DNA of 64,000 nucleotides, from positions 62,001 to 126,000 of the forward strand of contig JAACZV010000006.1 of assembly GCA_009996515.1 (NCBI GenBank), read 5' to 3'. The stretch comes from Comamonadaceae bacterium (GTDB lineage: Bacteria; Pseudomonadota; Gammaproteobacteria; Burkholderiales; Burkholderiaceae_C). The notes beneath the pieces were generated by a model. It was not told where the DNA came from and did not search any database. It worked only from the letters and a program-made list of their open reading frames with translations. A program made the position numbers and the translations under genes. This document shows, in pieces, positions 38,995 to 48,876 of the stretch (position 1 is its first letter; the number at the start of each line of letters is the position of its first letter).

Positions 38995-40110
38995 ATGAAG
39001 AAGCTGCGCATCGCCCTGGCCTGCACCCTGCTGGCCACATTGACTCCGGTCGCCCACGCGCAGTTCGGCCTGGGCATCTTCAATGCCGCGACCAATGTCC
39101 TCAATCGCGCCGCGGGCAAGATGCTGAACAACGACAAGCCCACGGACATCGAGGCCGAGCGCACCAAGTATTTCGCCAAGATGGAGGAGGCGATCCGCGG
39201 CCTCTCGGCCGCCGATGCGGCCGGCATACGCAAGACCATGGAGGGCCAGTGGGACGGCCTGGAGAACGTCATGCTGATGCGAAACGCCCAGGTGGCGCGC
39301 GAGAAGTCGGCCCCGGTCTTCGACCTCAAGGCCGCTGCGATGGACATCTCCGGCGGCGCGGCATTGAGCGCCAACCTGAGCCGCGGTGCCTTCGGCGACA
39401 ACGGCTTCGGCAGCATGCTGCAGTCGGCGGCGCTGAACGGCGTTGTGTCCGGCATGGGCGGCGAGGCCGGCGCGCCGGCGGCCGCCATGCCTGGCGGCAT
39501 CCACCCGGCGATGGCCGGCGCCATGGCCACCGGCTCCATGCCGACCGGCGCGGCCATGAGCGCTGCCGCCCAGAACGCGGTGACGGCCCCCGTCAGCAAC
39601 GCGATCGCCTCCAGGGTGGGTGGCGTGGTGCAGGGCCTGTTCGGCGGCAGCAAGGCCGCCGGCCTCGGCGAGCCCGTCCACCCCACGCGCTTCTTCAACC
39701 GCCACCCGTCGGAGCTGAGCCGCGACGTCGTGCGCCGGGAGGCCGGCAACATCGGCTGGAAGCGGATACAGCACAACGAGGACGGATCCGTCGAGGTGTT
39801 TGCGCCGGTGATGGCCGAGGACAGCTTCAAGGCCGTCGTCTTCAGCTACGACCCGCAGGGCGCCGTGGTCGGCGCCTTCCGCATGCTCAAGGCCGGCCTG
39901 ACCGACTTCCGTCCGCTGGCCGACGAGGCCGGCAAGCTGGTCGGGGTCACGCCGACCTTCGCCTCGGGCCAGGGCGTGCTGCGCGCCGTCTGGTCGGACG
40001 GCGCCTTCCTGACCGCAGACGCCAGCAGCATGAGCTTCGGCTGGTCGGTGCTGACCAAGACCAACTTCGGCCAGCTGGTGGCCGCGACCGCCGGGGCGAC
40101 GTCGCAATGA
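38995..40110 (+). CDS. Exported protein of unknown function (371 aa)
   Basis: Signal peptide MKKLRIALACTLLATLTPVAHAQ; Ala/Gly/Met-rich centre; folded-looking C-terminus. Confidence 0.8.
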   Translation: MKKLRIALACTLLATLTPVAHAQFGLGIFNAATNVLNRAAGKMLNNDKPTDIEAERTKYFAKMEEAIRGLSAADAAGIRKTMEGQWDGLENVMLMRNAQVAREKSAPVFDLKAAAMDISGGAALSANLSRGAFGDNGFGSMLQSAALNGVVSGMGGEAGAPAAAMPGGIHPAMAGAMATGSMPTGAAMSAAAQNAVTAPVSNAIASRVGGVVQGLFGGSKAAGLGEPVHPTRFFNRHPSELSRDVVRREAGNIGWKRIQHNEDGSVEVFAPVMAEDSFKAVVFSYDPQGAVVGAFRMLKAGLTDFRPLADEAGKLVGVTPTFASGQGVLRAVWSDGAFLTADASSMSFGWSVLTKTNFGQLVAATAGATSQ

Positions 40111-40751
40111 GGGCGCGGCACTGGTTGGGCGCGCTGCTGCTCGCGATGGGCACGCACGCGCTCGCGCAGGTCTCGTGCGCCAGCCGGGATCCGTTCACGG
40201 GCGCATGCGCCTCGGGCGCGGGCCTGGCGGGGGCCGGCGCCGCCGCACCCGCCAGGCAGGGCGTTGCCGACAGCGGCCTGGCCACGGCAGGCGGCAACCC
40301 GTTCGTCCCGGGCCTGCCCAGTGGCGTCGTCAGGGACGGCCGCCGGGTCTGCACCCAGTTCGACACCCGATCGCCCCCCGGCGCACCGCCTCGCTGCCTG
40401 GTCTGGGCCACCTCGCAGTCCGACTACAACAGCGCGGTGCAGACCGGCATCGACGCCGCCATGAACGGCATGGCCATCATCCGCGACGTCCAGGCGCGAA
40501 CGGCAGGCATGGGTGCGCTCGGCATGGGCGGCATGCCCGCGCTGCCGGTGCCGGCGCCGTCCACGGCGGGTGTGCCGGCTCAGGGTTATGGCACGCCCCA
40601 GCAGATCCCGGGCGGCCTCGCGCAGAGCGCCCAAGGCCTGCAGTTCGCCGAATGCGTGAAGACGCGCTCGGCGGCGATCACACGCCAGCAAGGCCGTGAA
40701 CCCACGCCCGACGAGACCATGACCATCATCCAGCACTGCGACCGGCCCTGA
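40107..40751 (+). CDS. Exported protein of unknown function (214 aa)
   Basis: Signal peptide MRARHWLGALLLAMGTHALAQ; paired cysteines; ATGA overlap with preceding gene. Confidence 0.78.
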   Translation: MRARHWLGALLLAMGTHALAQVSCASRDPFTGACASGAGLAGAGAAAPARQGVADSGLATAGGNPFVPGLPSGVVRDGRRVCTQFDTRSPPGAPPRCLVWATSQSDYNSAVQTGIDAAMNGMAIIRDVQARTAGMGALGMGGMPALPVPAPSTAGVPAQGYGTPQQIPGGLAQSAQGLQFAECVKTRSAAITRQQGREPTPDETMTIIQHCDRP

Positions 40752-40752
40752 G

Positions 40753-41805
40753 ATGAGGCGTCTGATCCTCGCCGGCGCGATCGCGCTGCTGCCGCTGGCG
40801 CCCGCCTGGGCCGCTCAGGACGCCCAGCCCGCCAACTGCGCCCGCGAATACCTGGGCAACGACAGCTGGGGCGGCTGTATTGCGCAACGGCCGTCGAGCC
40901 AGCAGCAGCTCAGCGGCCAGTGGGTGGACTGGGATACGCCCTCCTGGATTCGCGCGCTGGCCTATTGCCGCGGCGGCAACGTCGATGCCGACGCGGCGGC
41001 CATCTGCGGAACCGTCACGAACATCGCCTCCTTGTGCGAGAAACGCGAAGCCGGCCAGCCCTCCAACATGGGTGCGCGCATGGTCGAGGTCTGCATGCGT
41101 GCCGGCTATCGCGATCCCAAGGAATCCGGCGATGTGCGGGCCCTGCTGCAGCTGGTGTGGGATGAATCCGCAGGCCTGAAGGCCTGCACCGTCTTTTCCG
41201 ACGCCGTCAAGGACTTGAACATCGTCAAGGGCTCGGCGAGCCCGCCCGGCCCGGCCGGCCGCCCGGGGCAGACGCCGCGCCCCCGGTCCACCCCGACTCA
41301 GCCTGCGCCCTCTTCCGGCTCTGCCCATCCGCAGCCGGCCCAGAGCGGCGCCGCCCCAAGCCTGTATGAACGATTCAAGCAGTTCAACGCCAAGCGCAAG
41401 TTCGACAACGTGGTCGCGCAAGTGCGTGACGCGCGCGACACGCTCGAGCGCACCGGAACGCTGGACCGCCTGAGGCGCTACAAGGAGTTGCGCGAGCGGG
41501 CCGAGGATGTGGCGGAGAAGGTGGAGACCGCGGAGAAATGGGCCTCCACGCTGTTCGGCGATGGCCTGCAACGGCCCGCGTTGTTTCTGGGCCTGGGCAT
41601 TGCCCAGCCCAAGCTGTGGAACTGCCTGTCCATCGACAACGACGACGCGATGCTGCAATGCATAGGCAGCTACGGCCCCGAGGACATCAAGCGCGACCTG
41701 GCGTACACCCAGGCCGTGACCGAACTCATCGAGGACACCGACACCATCAAGTGCCTGCGCTCGTCGCAGAAGGTGGTGGACTTCGCGAAGAAGAAGTTCC
41801 GCTGA
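40753..41805 (+). CDS. Exported Cys-rich protein of unknown function (350 aa)
   Basis: Signal peptide MRRLILAGAIALLPLAPAWAAQ; Cys-rich N-domain, Pro-rich linker, helical C-domain. Confidence 0.8.
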   Translation: MRRLILAGAIALLPLAPAWAAQDAQPANCAREYLGNDSWGGCIAQRPSSQQQLSGQWVDWDTPSWIRALAYCRGGNVDADAAAICGTVTNIASLCEKREAGQPSNMGARMVEVCMRAGYRDPKESGDVRALLQLVWDESAGLKACTVFSDAVKDLNIVKGSASPPGPAGRPGQTPRPRSTPTQPAPSSGSAHPQPAQSGAAPSLYERFKQFNAKRKFDNVVAQVRDARDTLERTGTLDRLRRYKELRERAEDVAEKVETAEKWASTLFGDGLQRPALFLGLGIAQPKLWNCLSIDNDDAMLQCIGSYGPEDIKRDLAYTQAVTELIEDTDTIKCLRSSQKVVDFAKKKFR

Positions 41806-42024
41806 GCGCCCGGCTCGACGGTGGCTCGAAGGGGCGACGGCACTGCGGCAACGACCCCGCCGAGGGCTTGGCGCCGTCGGGACCGCGGCGCCGGACAAAT
41901 CCGCCAACGCGATCGTCGACGACCCGACCGCCCGCTTGCGGCCCCAGACCTGGCCCGGCGCGTTCTGCGCCCAGAAACGCCAAGGGCCTGCACAAGCAAG
42001 CCCTCGATTCGCAAACATGATTCT

Positions 42025-42070
42025 TGGTAGGCCGTGCAGGACTTGAACCTGCGACCAAAGGATTATGAGT
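42025..42070 (-). repeat. Displaced tRNA(CAU) 3' half (putative att site)
   Basis: 40/46 identical to 45052-45097; includes CCA end, T-arm and anticodon stretch. Confidence 0.88.
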
Positions 42071-42384
42071 TTGCCCGTGACAGACAGTGCCTAGGGAAGG
42101 CGAGCGAATCTTAGCGTAGCGTCGCGAACAGGAAAGTACTTGAGCGACAGTAGGTTAGCGAAGGTTCGCGAAGCGCGTCGGTCATGAGCAATGTTCCGCT
42201 TTTGTACCGGGAGCGGCTCGCTCGATACGCCGCACTTGGCAGGCTCCACGCACGGGCAGTTTGGCACCGAGGATGCGGCAGTCGTCGCAACTGGCTTACT
42301 GCATAGTGAGCAAGCTCCAGCCCTAGAGCACGCGAAAAGATGAAATGACCTCGGAGCTACCGGTGCGTGCCATCCCTCTGGCCT

Positions 42385-43392
42385 CTACTTCTCGCCCCCG
42401 CCATTGGTCGCACTCTTGACGATCTCCAGCACCTTTGAGCCTGTGTCGGCGGAGCTGTCCCCACTCTCCAGATAGCCGCTTGGAGCGATCGCAAAGATTG
42501 ACCGCGTCGTTTCCAGCAAGACGGCGTTTCGAGTTGCCGTGTCATCCGTCGCCTTCACAAACGCCTGGAATGACTTGAGCGCGTTGGAGCGATGTCGGTT
42601 GGTTGCGGCCTGGTGCTTCAGCGCTCGGTAGGTGCGAGCGCACCACGCTGTCGCCCCGATCAGCATACCCAACAGTACCAGCTTGGAGGTCATGAACTGC
42701 AGCACGACAGCGGTGCTCGCGTCGGACTTCAATGGAATGAAGAAGGAGCCGATTGCAGTGGCACATGTCACTCCCGCAACCCAGCCTGTTGCTTTGAGCC
42801 AGCTCTTTGCGTCCGTCTCATTGGTATCGGCCTGCCCTGAGAAGTCGGCCGTGAAATGCGCCACGCCGACGGTGGCTGAAGCTTCTCGTGCGGCTTTGAT
42901 GATGCCGTCAAGATCAAGTGTCGCCTTCTTCGCGTCCCTGTCGGCGTTTTCTAAGATCTGCTTGGCAGTGCCGACCGTCGAATTAAGCGCCTTGATGTTT
43001 TCTTGAATGTCGCCCTTCTGATAGGCAAGGAACGGAATCCACCCCTGCACTGTTATGAGCAAATTGTCGGCATGCCCAAAAAGCTGATTAATGAGCGAGT
43101 CTCGCTGCGCAATCGGACTACCGACGCTCAAGTTGAACGATCTGATCGATTCGATGGTATTCGATACCGGCTCCAGGCTATTCGAAAACTGAGCTAGTGG
43201 TGTGTCTGGAACAAGGTCGATGGGCAGGGTCAGAAGATGGTTCGCAATATTGAAGATCAGCTCCAGTTGCGGTCGTGCCTCCTGAAAATTGATGCTTCCC
43301 CAGTCTGGGTTCTGAACTAGCTTTTCGATGGGATCATTGACGATGCCTCGAGCGAGTTCACTGACCCTGCCGACATTGGTCGCGTTGCCCAT
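42385..43392 (-). CDS. Hypothetical membrane protein (335 aa), island-borne
   Basis: Two hydrophobic segments (ATGWVAGVTCATAIGSFFIPL; KLVLLGMLIGATAWCA), C-terminal HRSNALKSFQAFVKATDDTATRNAVLLETTRSIFAIAPSGYL. Confidence 0.75.
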   Translation of the reverse strand: MGNATNVGRVSELARGIVNDPIEKLVQNPDWGSINFQEARPQLELIFNIANHLLTLPIDLVPDTPLAQFSNSLEPVSNTIESIRSFNLSVGSPIAQRDSLINQLFGHADNLLITVQGWIPFLAYQKGDIQENIKALNSTVGTAKQILENADRDAKKATLDLDGIIKAAREASATVGVAHFTADFSGQADTNETDAKSWLKATGWVAGVTCATAIGSFFIPLKSDASTAVVLQFMTSKLVLLGMLIGATAWCARTYRALKHQAATNRHRSNALKSFQAFVKATDDTATRNAVLLETTRSIFAIAPSGYLESGDSSADTGSKVLEIVKSATNGGGEK

Positions 43393-43778
43393 GCTATTGA
43401 CCCTCCTTTGTTTTCGGCCCGATGTTGGGCTCTACGCGCACAGTATTTGTCACATCGCGACCTGGCAATTCAGGCGAACCCGGACGCTTGGCAAGCTCGC
43501 AAAAGATGATAGCCATAGAGCCGCCAGTGCATGGCGTGGTCTTGCCGCCGCATAGGCCGTGTCAGGTTACGAGGGGGCAAGACCAGGCAGTTGCCCCACG
43601 GCTTGTCGGCATGGGGCGACGCCAACAAGATAAGCAGTCGCCTTCGAAAGACTGAACGGAAGTGCAGGGGGGGATGGCAGTCACCGGGGTAAGTTCTGGC
43701 GGGCTGCTCGGCCGGAGTGGCTCATCTGGTGAGCCACCGAGGGCGTTCAATCCTATTTTTTATCACTTGAGGAAAAAC

Positions 43779-44423
43779 ATGGAGTTGCTGAATGACGCTC
43801 GAATTTTGCACACGATCTTGTTTGTAGTGCCGGTTGGCATCTTGCTTGCCTGGGTTCGGCTGCGGGAGCGTCAATGGATGCTCTCGTCCAAGAGGAAGCG
43901 AGCCGCAAGGGAGATGTTCAAGAAATCGGCGTGGAAGAAAGCCGCACCGCTGGATTTTCACTTCGCAATGACCGACGCTTTTGGTCAAAGTGTCGAGCTC
44001 AACGAAATGGCATTCATCGAAGCGCGACAGGCGCCTGTCCAACTGCTGCTGAACAGAATCAAGGCGGGGCCGTTTGTCCAGTATGTGGAGGAAGAGGGCA
44101 CCTATGTGGACCCGCGTCGTCCATGGGCGCAGCGATGGCTGCCGTTCGGCGTAATTTCGTTCGGTTCAATTCTGGCTGCCTCGTTTCTGGTCACGGCGCT
44201 GCTCTTTCTTGTGCTCCACACTTGGGCGAATTACGGGACGCTTGCGGCTACTGTCGTTGGCGCTGCCGTAGGAGTTCTGGGCGTGCTGTGGCTTTGGCTA
44301 ATGCTGATCTTTTCGCAGATGGCGGACGCGGCAAAGCGGGTTCTTAGGCCTGAACGCCATCGGGCTGCAGGTCAATTGCGCCAGCCTCGCGGCACCGAAT
44401 CCGTCGGCCAGGCTAATGAATGA
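43779..44423 (+). CDS. Hypothetical membrane protein (214 aa), island-borne
   Basis: GAGG RBS before ATG at 43779; N-terminal TM plus two C-terminal TM segments. Confidence 0.7.
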   Translation: MELLNDARILHTILFVVPVGILLAWVRLRERQWMLSSKRKRAAREMFKKSAWKKAAPLDFHFAMTDAFGQSVELNEMAFIEARQAPVQLLLNRIKAGPFVQYVEEEGTYVDPRRPWAQRWLPFGVISFGSILAASFLVTALLFLVLHTWANYGTLAATVVGAAVGVLGVLWLWLMLIFSQMADAAKRVLRPERHRAAGQLRQPRGTESVGQANE

Positions 44424-44741
44424 GCAATGAGGGCGGCCGCGCGAGTCACGTTCAAGGTGACTTGGCCGGACGCATGCACATCCGCAACGCCGCAGATTTG
44501 AGGCGCGCCTTGGCCTCCGGGGACTGCCTCCGCAGCCTCTGCCTGTCGATGGCGTGAGTTCAGAGTGGCCTGCGGCGCTGCACCGGCATGTCTTCTGGAA
44601 CCTCAACCCCTTCGAGCACCATGTCCTCGGACAATGCGCTAGCGGAAGCGCCACGAGTAGCGATAGCCTGGCTCATCTCTTTGATGGACACCGATCTCGC
44701 GCGGTCGCCAAACATGCCCTTCAGAGCAGGATCAAACACAC

Positions 44742-44945
44742 CTACCGGCCGATGGCCGATTCAAAGGTCAGCCGCTCCGACGCTGCGCGCTGGACAAACA
44801 GGCCTCGCACCATCTCGTCTTCGGTGCGCCTGGCCCAGTCCTCGGCGTCTCGCTTGAGGCGGAAGGTCTTGATCGTGGTGGGAAAGCCCGTCTTGCGGAT
44901 GACGGCTTTCCAGGTGCCCGAGGGCGTCTTGACGAGGGTTGGCAT
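44742..44945 (-). pseudogene. Truncated phage-type tyrosine recombinase (N-terminal fragment)
   Basis: MPTLVKTPSGTWKAVIRKTGFPTTIKTFRLKRDAEDWARRTEDEMVRGLFVQRAASERLTFESAIGR*; catalytic domain absent. Confidence 0.8.
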
Positions 44946-45051
44946 CGGTACAGGTCGTGCTCGCAACTCGGCACTGTACTGAAGGAGCGTTTTCGGTACG
45001 CGTCACGGCGAGCAAAATGCCTGCAAACCCGCATCACTATTGGGATTGGGG

Positions 45052-45128
45052 TGGTAGGCCGTATTGGACTTGAACCAATGACCAAAGGATTATGAGTCCT
45101 CTGCTCTGACCAACTGAGCTAACGGCCC
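45052..45128 (-). tRNA. tRNA with CAU anticodon (tRNA-Met, or tRNA-Ile2)
   Basis: GGGCCGTTAGCTCAGTTGGTCAGAGCAGAGGACTCATAATCCTTTGGTCATTGGTTCAAGTCCAATACGGCCTACCA; cloverleaf with encoded CCA. Confidence 0.92.
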
Positions 45129-45162
45129 CTGGGAAAGAACTTCCGGGAAGCGCGGATTCTAG

Positions 45163-46170
45163 TCAACGTTGGCTCAGCGCCTGACCGACCATGCGCGACG
45201 TGATGTCGACGATCTGGATCATGCGGTCGTAGGCCATGCGCGTGGGGCCGATGACGCCCAGCGTGCCCACCACCTGGCCGTCCACCTCGTAGGGCGCGCT
45301 GACGATGGACAGCTCCTCGTAGGGCACGACCTGGCTCTCGCCGCCGATGTAGATGCGCACGCCCTCGGCGCGGCTGGAGTTGTCCAGCAGCCGCATCAGC
45401 TGGGTCTTCTGCTCGAACAGGTCGAACAGGCGGCGCAGGCTGCCCAGGTCATGGCTGAAGTCCTGAACGGCCAGCAGGTTGCGCTCGCCGGAGACGACCA
45501 CGCGCTCCTCCTCCTGGGCCATGGCCTCGCTGCCCACCTGCACGGCCGCGCTCATCAGGCCGGCGATCTCGCCGCGCAGCGCATCCACCTCGTGGCGCAG
45601 GCGCTCGCGCACGGCCTCGAGCGTGAGGCCCGCATAGCCGGCGTTGAGCCGGTTGCTGGCCTCGGCCAGCTCGGCCTGACTGTGGTCTTGGGCGGTGAAG
45701 ATGACGCGGTTCTGCACGTCGCCGTCTGGCGACACCAGGATGACCAGCACGCGCCGCTCGCCCAGGCGCAGGAACTCGATGTGGTGGAAGACGCTGGGCT
45801 TCCTGGGCGCCGTGACGACGCCGACGAAGCTCGACAGGTTGGACAGCATCTGCGCCGCGCTGGCGATGACGCGCTGCGGCTGGTCGGGCTGCAGCTGGGC
45901 CGTCTCCACGCCCACCAGGCTCGGCTGGGCCGTCAGCATGGTGTCGACGAACAGGCGGTAGCCGCGCGCGGTGGGCACGCGGCCGGCGCTGGTGTGGGGG
46001 CTGGCGATGAGGCCCAGCTCCTCCAGGTCGGCCATCACATTGCGTATGGTCGCGGGGCTGAGCTCCAGGCCCGAGGCCTTGGACAGCGTGCGCGAACCGA
46101 CCGGCTGACCGTCCGCGATATAGCGTTCGACCAGGGTTTTCAGCAGGGATTTGGAGCGCTCGTCGAGCAT
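45163..46170 (-). CDS. hrcA: Heat-inducible transcription repressor HrcA
   Basis: [55 protein letters not shown]. Confidence 0.96.
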   Translation of the reverse strand: MLDERSKSLLKTLVERYIADGQPVGSRTLSKASGLELSPATIRNVMADLEELGLIASPHTSAGRVPTARGYRLFVDTMLTAQPSLVGVETAQLQPDQPQRVIASAAQMLSNLSSFVGVVTAPRKPSVFHHIEFLRLGERRVLVILVSPDGDVQNRVIFTAQDHSQAELAEASNRLNAGYAGLTLEAVRERLRHEVDALRGEIAGLMSAAVQVGSEAMAQEEERVVVSGERNLLAVQDFSHDLGSLRRLFDLFEQKTQLMRLLDNSSRAEGVRIYIGGESQVVPYEELSIVSAPYEVDGQVVGTLGVIGPTRMAYDRMIQIVDITSRMVGQALSQR

Positions 46171-46297
46171 GTCGCCATTTTAGGTTCTTGCGTCTCAGGC
46201 CGCCCGGGCGCGCAGCGCACCGCCCTGGCGCCGACCGACTCTATGACACCCCCGTTTCTCCCATGAAGGGCAAAACCCCTGTGGTGTAATTTGAAGC

Positions 46298-47164
46298 ATG
46301 GCCGAGCGCTTCAGACATGTCGCCATCGTGGGCAAGCATCAGGCGCCGGGCATCAAGCCGGTGCTGGAGGAGATTGCACAGTTTTTGTGCAGCCAGGGGT
46401 TGGATGTCTCGCTGGAGGCGGAGACGGCCCAGAACACCGGCTTGAGCGGTTATGACGCGCTGTCCCACGACGAGCTGGGCCGGGTCTGCGACCTCGCCGT
46501 CGTCGTCGGCGGCGACGGCACCATGCTGGGCTTCGCCCGCGAGATGGCCCGCCATGGGCTGCCGCTGGTGGGCATCAACCAGGGGCGCCTGGGCTTCATC
46601 ACCGACATCCCGTTCGAGCGCTGGCGCGAGTCGCTGGCGCCCATCCTGGCCGGCGACTACGAGGTGGAGCCGCGCACCATGCTGGAAGGCGCCGTCTGGC
46701 GCGATGGCGAATCCATCTTCTCGGGCCAGGCGCTCAACGACGTGGTGCTGAGCCGCGGCCAGACGGCCAGCATGATCGAGCTGCGCATCCACGCCGGCGC
46801 CGAGCTGGTCGCCAACATCCGCGCCGACGGCGTCATCGTCGCCACGCCCACGGGCTCCACCGCCTACTCGCTGTCGGCGGGCGGCCCCATCATGCATCCC
46901 AGCATCGCCGGCTGGCTGCTGGTGCCCATTGCCTCGCATACCTTGTCCAACCGGCCCATCGTGCTGCCGGACCTGGGCGACGTCAGCCTGGAGATCGTCG
47001 CCGGCCGCGACGCCTCGGTGAACTTCGACATGCAGAGCCTCGCCAGCCTGCTGCACGGCGACCGCATCACGGTGCGGCGCAGCCAGCATTGCGTGCGCTT
47101 CCTGCATCCCAAGGGCTGGAGCTACTACGCGACGCTGCGCCGCAAGCTGCGCTGGTACGAGTAA
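46298..47164 (+). CDS. nadK: NAD kinase
   Basis: [53 protein letters not shown]. Confidence 0.96.
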   Translation: MAERFRHVAIVGKHQAPGIKPVLEEIAQFLCSQGLDVSLEAETAQNTGLSGYDALSHDELGRVCDLAVVVGGDGTMLGFAREMARHGLPLVGINQGRLGFITDIPFERWRESLAPILAGDYEVEPRTMLEGAVWRDGESIFSGQALNDVVLSRGQTASMIELRIHAGAELVANIRADGVIVATPTGSTAYSLSAGGPIMHPSIAGWLLVPIASHTLSNRPIVLPDLGDVSLEIVAGRDASVNFDMQSLASLLHGDRITVRRSQHCVRFLHPKGWSYYATLRRKLRWYE

Positions 47165-47169
47165 CAACC

Positions 47170-48876
47170 ATGCTGCGCCACCTCTCCCTCAAAGACTTCG
47201 TCATCGTCCCCAGCCTGGAGCTCGCCTTCGAGCCCGGCTTTGCCGTGCTGACCGGCGAGACCGGCGCGGGCAAGTCCATCCTCATCGACGCCTTGCAGCT
47301 GGCCCTGGGCGGCCGGGGCGACGCCGGCGTGGTGCGCGAGGGCGCCGCCAAGGCCGAGATCTGCGCCGAGTTCGACACGCCGGCCCACCTGCGCGCCTGG
47401 CTGGACGAGGCCGGCTTCGACACCTCGGGGACGGCCGACGACACGCTGCTGCTGCGCCGCGTCATCGACGCGGCAGGCAAGAGCCGCGCCTGGATCAACG
47501 GCGGCGCCGCCACGCTGACGCAGCTGCGCGAGCTGGCCGACCATCTGCTGGACATCCACGGCCAGCACGCCTGGCAAGGCCTGACCCGCCCGGCCGCCGT
47601 GCGCGAGCTGCTGGACGGCTTCGCCGGGCTGGACACCGCGCCGCTGGCGCGCGCCCACGCGGCCTGGAAGCAGGCGGCCGAGGCCTTGCAGAAGGCGCAA
47701 GGCCAGCAGGCCGACGCGCAGCGCGAGCGCGAGCGCCTGGCCTGGCAGATCGGCGAGCTGGACGGCCTCGCGCCGGCCGAGGGCGAGTGGGAGGAGCTGA
47801 ACGCCGAACATGAGCGCCTGTCCCACGGCCAGTCCCTCATCGACGCGGCCAAGTCGGCGCTGGACGCGCTGGACGAGGCCGAACCCAGCGCCCAGTCGCT
47901 CGCCGGCGGCGCGCTGGACCAGCTCGAACGCGTGCTGGACCACGACGCCCGCCTGCTGCCCGCCGTGCAGGCCTTGCGCGACGTGCAGGCCCAGCTGCAG
48001 GACGCCAGCCACACGCTGTCGGCCTATCTGCACAAGGCCGACCTCGATCCGGCCCGGCTGGCCGAGCTGGACGAGCGCGTGTCGGCCTGGATGACGCTGG
48101 CGCGCCGCTACCGCCGCCAGCCGCAGGAGCTGCCGGCCCTGCTGGCGCAATGGCGCGCCGAGCTGGCCGCGCTGGACGCCGCCAGCGATCCGGCCAAACT
48201 GGAAGAGGCGCTGGCCGCGGCCCGCAAGGCCTTCGATGCCGAAGCCAAGACCGCGACCAAGGCCAGGAAGGACGCGGCCCCCCGGCTCGCATCCGCCGTC
48301 ACCGCCGCGATGCAGCAGCTGGGCATGGCGGGCGGCCGCTTCGACATCGCGCTCAATGCCACCGACGGCCCGCAGAGCTACGGCCTGGAGTCCGCCGAGT
48401 TCCTGGTCGCCGGCCACGCCGGCAGCACGCCGCGGCCGCTGGCCAAGGTGGCCTCGGGCGGCGAGCTGTCGCGCATCGCGCTGGCCATCGCCGTGACGGC
48501 CAGCCAGGCCGCCAGCGACAGCGCGCCCGGCACGCTGATCTTCGACGAGATCGACGTGGGCATAGGCGGCGCGGTCGCCGAGACGGTGGGCCGGCTGATG
48601 AAGCAGCTGGGCCATGCCGCCGATGGCCGGCGCCAGGTGCTGGCCGTCACCCACCTGCCCCAGGTCGCCGCCTGTGCCGACCGCCACCTCGTCGTCGCCA
48701 AGGCCTTGCAGGGCGCAAGCACCGTCAGCTCGGTGAGCCCGGTGGCCGGCGAGGCCCGCGTCGCCGAGATCGCCCGCATGCTGGGCGGCGAGCGCCTGTC
48801 GTCCACCAGCCTCGCGCATGCGCAGGAGATGCTGGATGCGTCCACCACCGCCCAACCACGCAAGGCCAGGTCATGA
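47170..48876 (+). CDS. recN: DNA repair protein RecN
   Basis: [49 protein letters not shown]. Confidence 0.96.
   Translation: MLRHLSLKDFVIVPSLELAFEPGFAVLTGETGAGKSILIDALQLALGGRGDAGVVREGAAKAEICAEFDTPAHLRAWLDEAGFDTSGTADDTLLLRRVIDAAGKSRAWINGGAATLTQLRELADHLLDIHGQHAWQGLTRPAAVRELLDGFAGLDTAPLARAHAAWKQAAEALQKAQGQQADAQRERERLAWQIGELDGLAPAEGEWEELNAEHERLSHGQSLIDAAKSALDALDEAEPSAQSLAGGALDQLERVLDHDARLLPAVQALRDVQAQLQDASHTLSAYLHKADLDPARLAELDERVSAWMTLARRYRRQPQELPALLAQWRAELAALDAASDPAKLEEALAAARKAFDAEAKTATKARKDAAPRLASAVTAAMQQLGMAGGRFDIALNATDGPQSYGLESAEFLVAGHAGSTPRPLAKVASGGELSRIALAIAVTASQAASDSAPGTLIFDEIDVGIGGAVAETVGRLMKQLGHAADGRRQVLAVTHLPQVAACADRHLVVAKALQGASTVSSVSPVAGEARVAEIARMLGGERLSSTSLAHAQEMLDASTTAQPRKARS

Larger units (their letters stand above)
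42025..45097. mobile_element. Decayed tRNA-integrated genomic island (~3 kb)
   Basis: tRNA 3'-half direct repeats at both ends, truncated tyrosine recombinase next to the intact tRNA, lower-GC hypothetical genes. Confidence 0.8.

Noticed and set aside
41747-42058. 103 aa minus-strand ORF starting MVAGSSPARPT
   Set aside because: The start is a translation artefact of a tRNA T-arm/3' end (the displaced tRNA half at 42025-42070).
44768-45085. 105 aa minus-strand ORF starting MVIGSSPIRPT
   Set aside because: Same tRNA-derived artefact from the intact tRNA at 45052-45128, then out-of-frame through the integrase remnant.
46171-46297. Searched the hrcA/nadK intergenic region for a CIRCE element (TTAGCACTC-N9-GAGTGCTAA)
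   Set aside because: No such inverted repeat is visible.
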